The position numbers and the translations under genes were made by a program. Shown piece after piece: positions 6,178 through 6,238 of a stretch of DNA of 6,238 nucleotides; within the stretch, counting starts at the first letter, position 1; the number at the start of each line of letters is the position of its first letter. The stretch lies in NCBI GenBank assembly GCA_919902745.1, contig CAKKRN010000093.1, positions 1 to 6,238 of the forward strand. Direction: 5' to 3'. Source of the DNA: Syntrophaceae bacterium. GTDB lineage: Bacteria > Desulfobacterota > Syntrophia > Syntrophales > UBA5619. The notes beneath the pieces were generated by a model. That model ran no database searches, had not been told where the DNA came from, and was given only the letters and a program-made list of their open reading frames with translations.

Positions 6178-6181
6178 GGAG
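6178..6181 (+). promoter_or_regulatory. Ribosome binding site deciding the pilin start
   Basis: GGAG lies 7 bases before the ATG at 6189 but only 1 base before the in-frame ATG at 6183. The spacing selects 6189. Confidence 0.75.
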
Positions 6182-6188
6182 AATGAAA

Positions 6189-6238
6189 ATGATTCAAGCA
6201 TTTTACAAGAGGAACAAGAAGGGGTTTACGCTGATCGA
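6189..6238 (+). CDS. pilA: Type IV prepilin (PilA-like), N-terminus only
   Basis: The 16 codons before the window edge read MIQAFYKRNKKGFTLI, and the next codon begins GA, consistent with the near-invariant Glu at +5. This is a prepilin leader: a short basic segment ending in Gly12, where the prepilin peptidase PilD would cut, with Phe13 as the residue that becomes N-methylated. The hydrophobic helix follows outside the window. The product would be exported to the inner membrane and assembled into type IV pili. The sigma-54 promoter upstream favours the major pilin PilA over a type II secretion pseudopilin, but the leader alone cannot decide. The leader of 12 residues is normal for a type IVa pilin. 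An ATG at 6183 would add two residues but is poorly spaced from the ribosome site. Confidence 0.85.
   Translation, partial: MIQAFYKRNKKGFTLI

Noticed and set aside
6001..6201. N-terminal 67 codons of the open frame that continues the remnant up to ATG 6201
   Set aside because: They lie antisense to the sigma-54 promoter, leader and start of the pilin gene, have no Shine-Dalgarno, and show no protein-family pattern.
1..6238. CRISPR arrays, tRNA or rRNA genes, insertion-sequence transposases
   Set aside because: No regularly spaced direct repeats, no cloverleaf with a TTCGAnTC-type arm in a consistent context, and no transposase-like protein in any frame.

Overview
This 6.2 kb stretch looks like bacterial chromosome. 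I would guess a Deltaproteobacterium-type (Desulfobacterota) anaerobe. The guess rests on the Mycobacterium-type long NadE, the FolE2/QueD pair, a PilA-like prepilin behind a sigma-54 promoter, and generally GC-rich coding DNA. The taxonomic call is inference only.

Positions 1-3324 hold a tight minus-strand operon, read from right to left: queD (6-carboxytetrahydropterin synthase), folE2 (zinc-independent-type GTP cyclohydrolase I), nadE (glutamine-dependent NAD+ synthetase) and the first 42 codons of a small CxxC zinc-ribbon protein cut by the window edge. Junctions are ATGA overlaps (queD/folE2 and nadE/zinc-ribbon) or a 2-base gap (folE2/nadE). FolE2 turns GTP into dihydroneopterin triphosphate and QueD turns that into 6-carboxytetrahydropterin, the first two steps to preQ0/queuosine. 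NadE supplies NAD+. queE, queC and queF are not in the window.

Positions 3325-3503 are a non-coding leader/intergenic stretch with two competing inverted-repeat pairings. Positions 3504-4670 encode a stand-alone AAA_14/DUF4143 ATPase with its own strong sigma-70-like promoter, whose spacer and -10 carry a palindrome. Positions 4751-5379 hold a complete vapBC type II toxin-antitoxin operon, with a near-consensus promoter and a 16-bp palindromic operator on its -10 box. These two units are typical accessory genes and share the minus orientation.

Positions 5380-6238 are visibly more AT-rich. Upstream of the vapB promoter lies a roughly 130-150 bp hairpin-forming inverted-repeat element resembling a small MITE or REP-like element. 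Next to it is what seems to be only the C-terminal tail of a glycosyltransferase-like membrane protein (minus strand, probable gene remnant). At the right edge, on the plus strand, a sigma-54 (-24/-12) promoter drives a gene whose first codons encode a type IV prepilin leader ending in KGFTLI, cut by the window end.

I did not find a wholly new system. The items most worth a second look are the inverted-repeat element between the gene remnant and vapBC, the palindromic promoters of the ATPase and vapBC, the sigma-54 pilin promoter with its long leader, and the alternative RNA pairings before queD.
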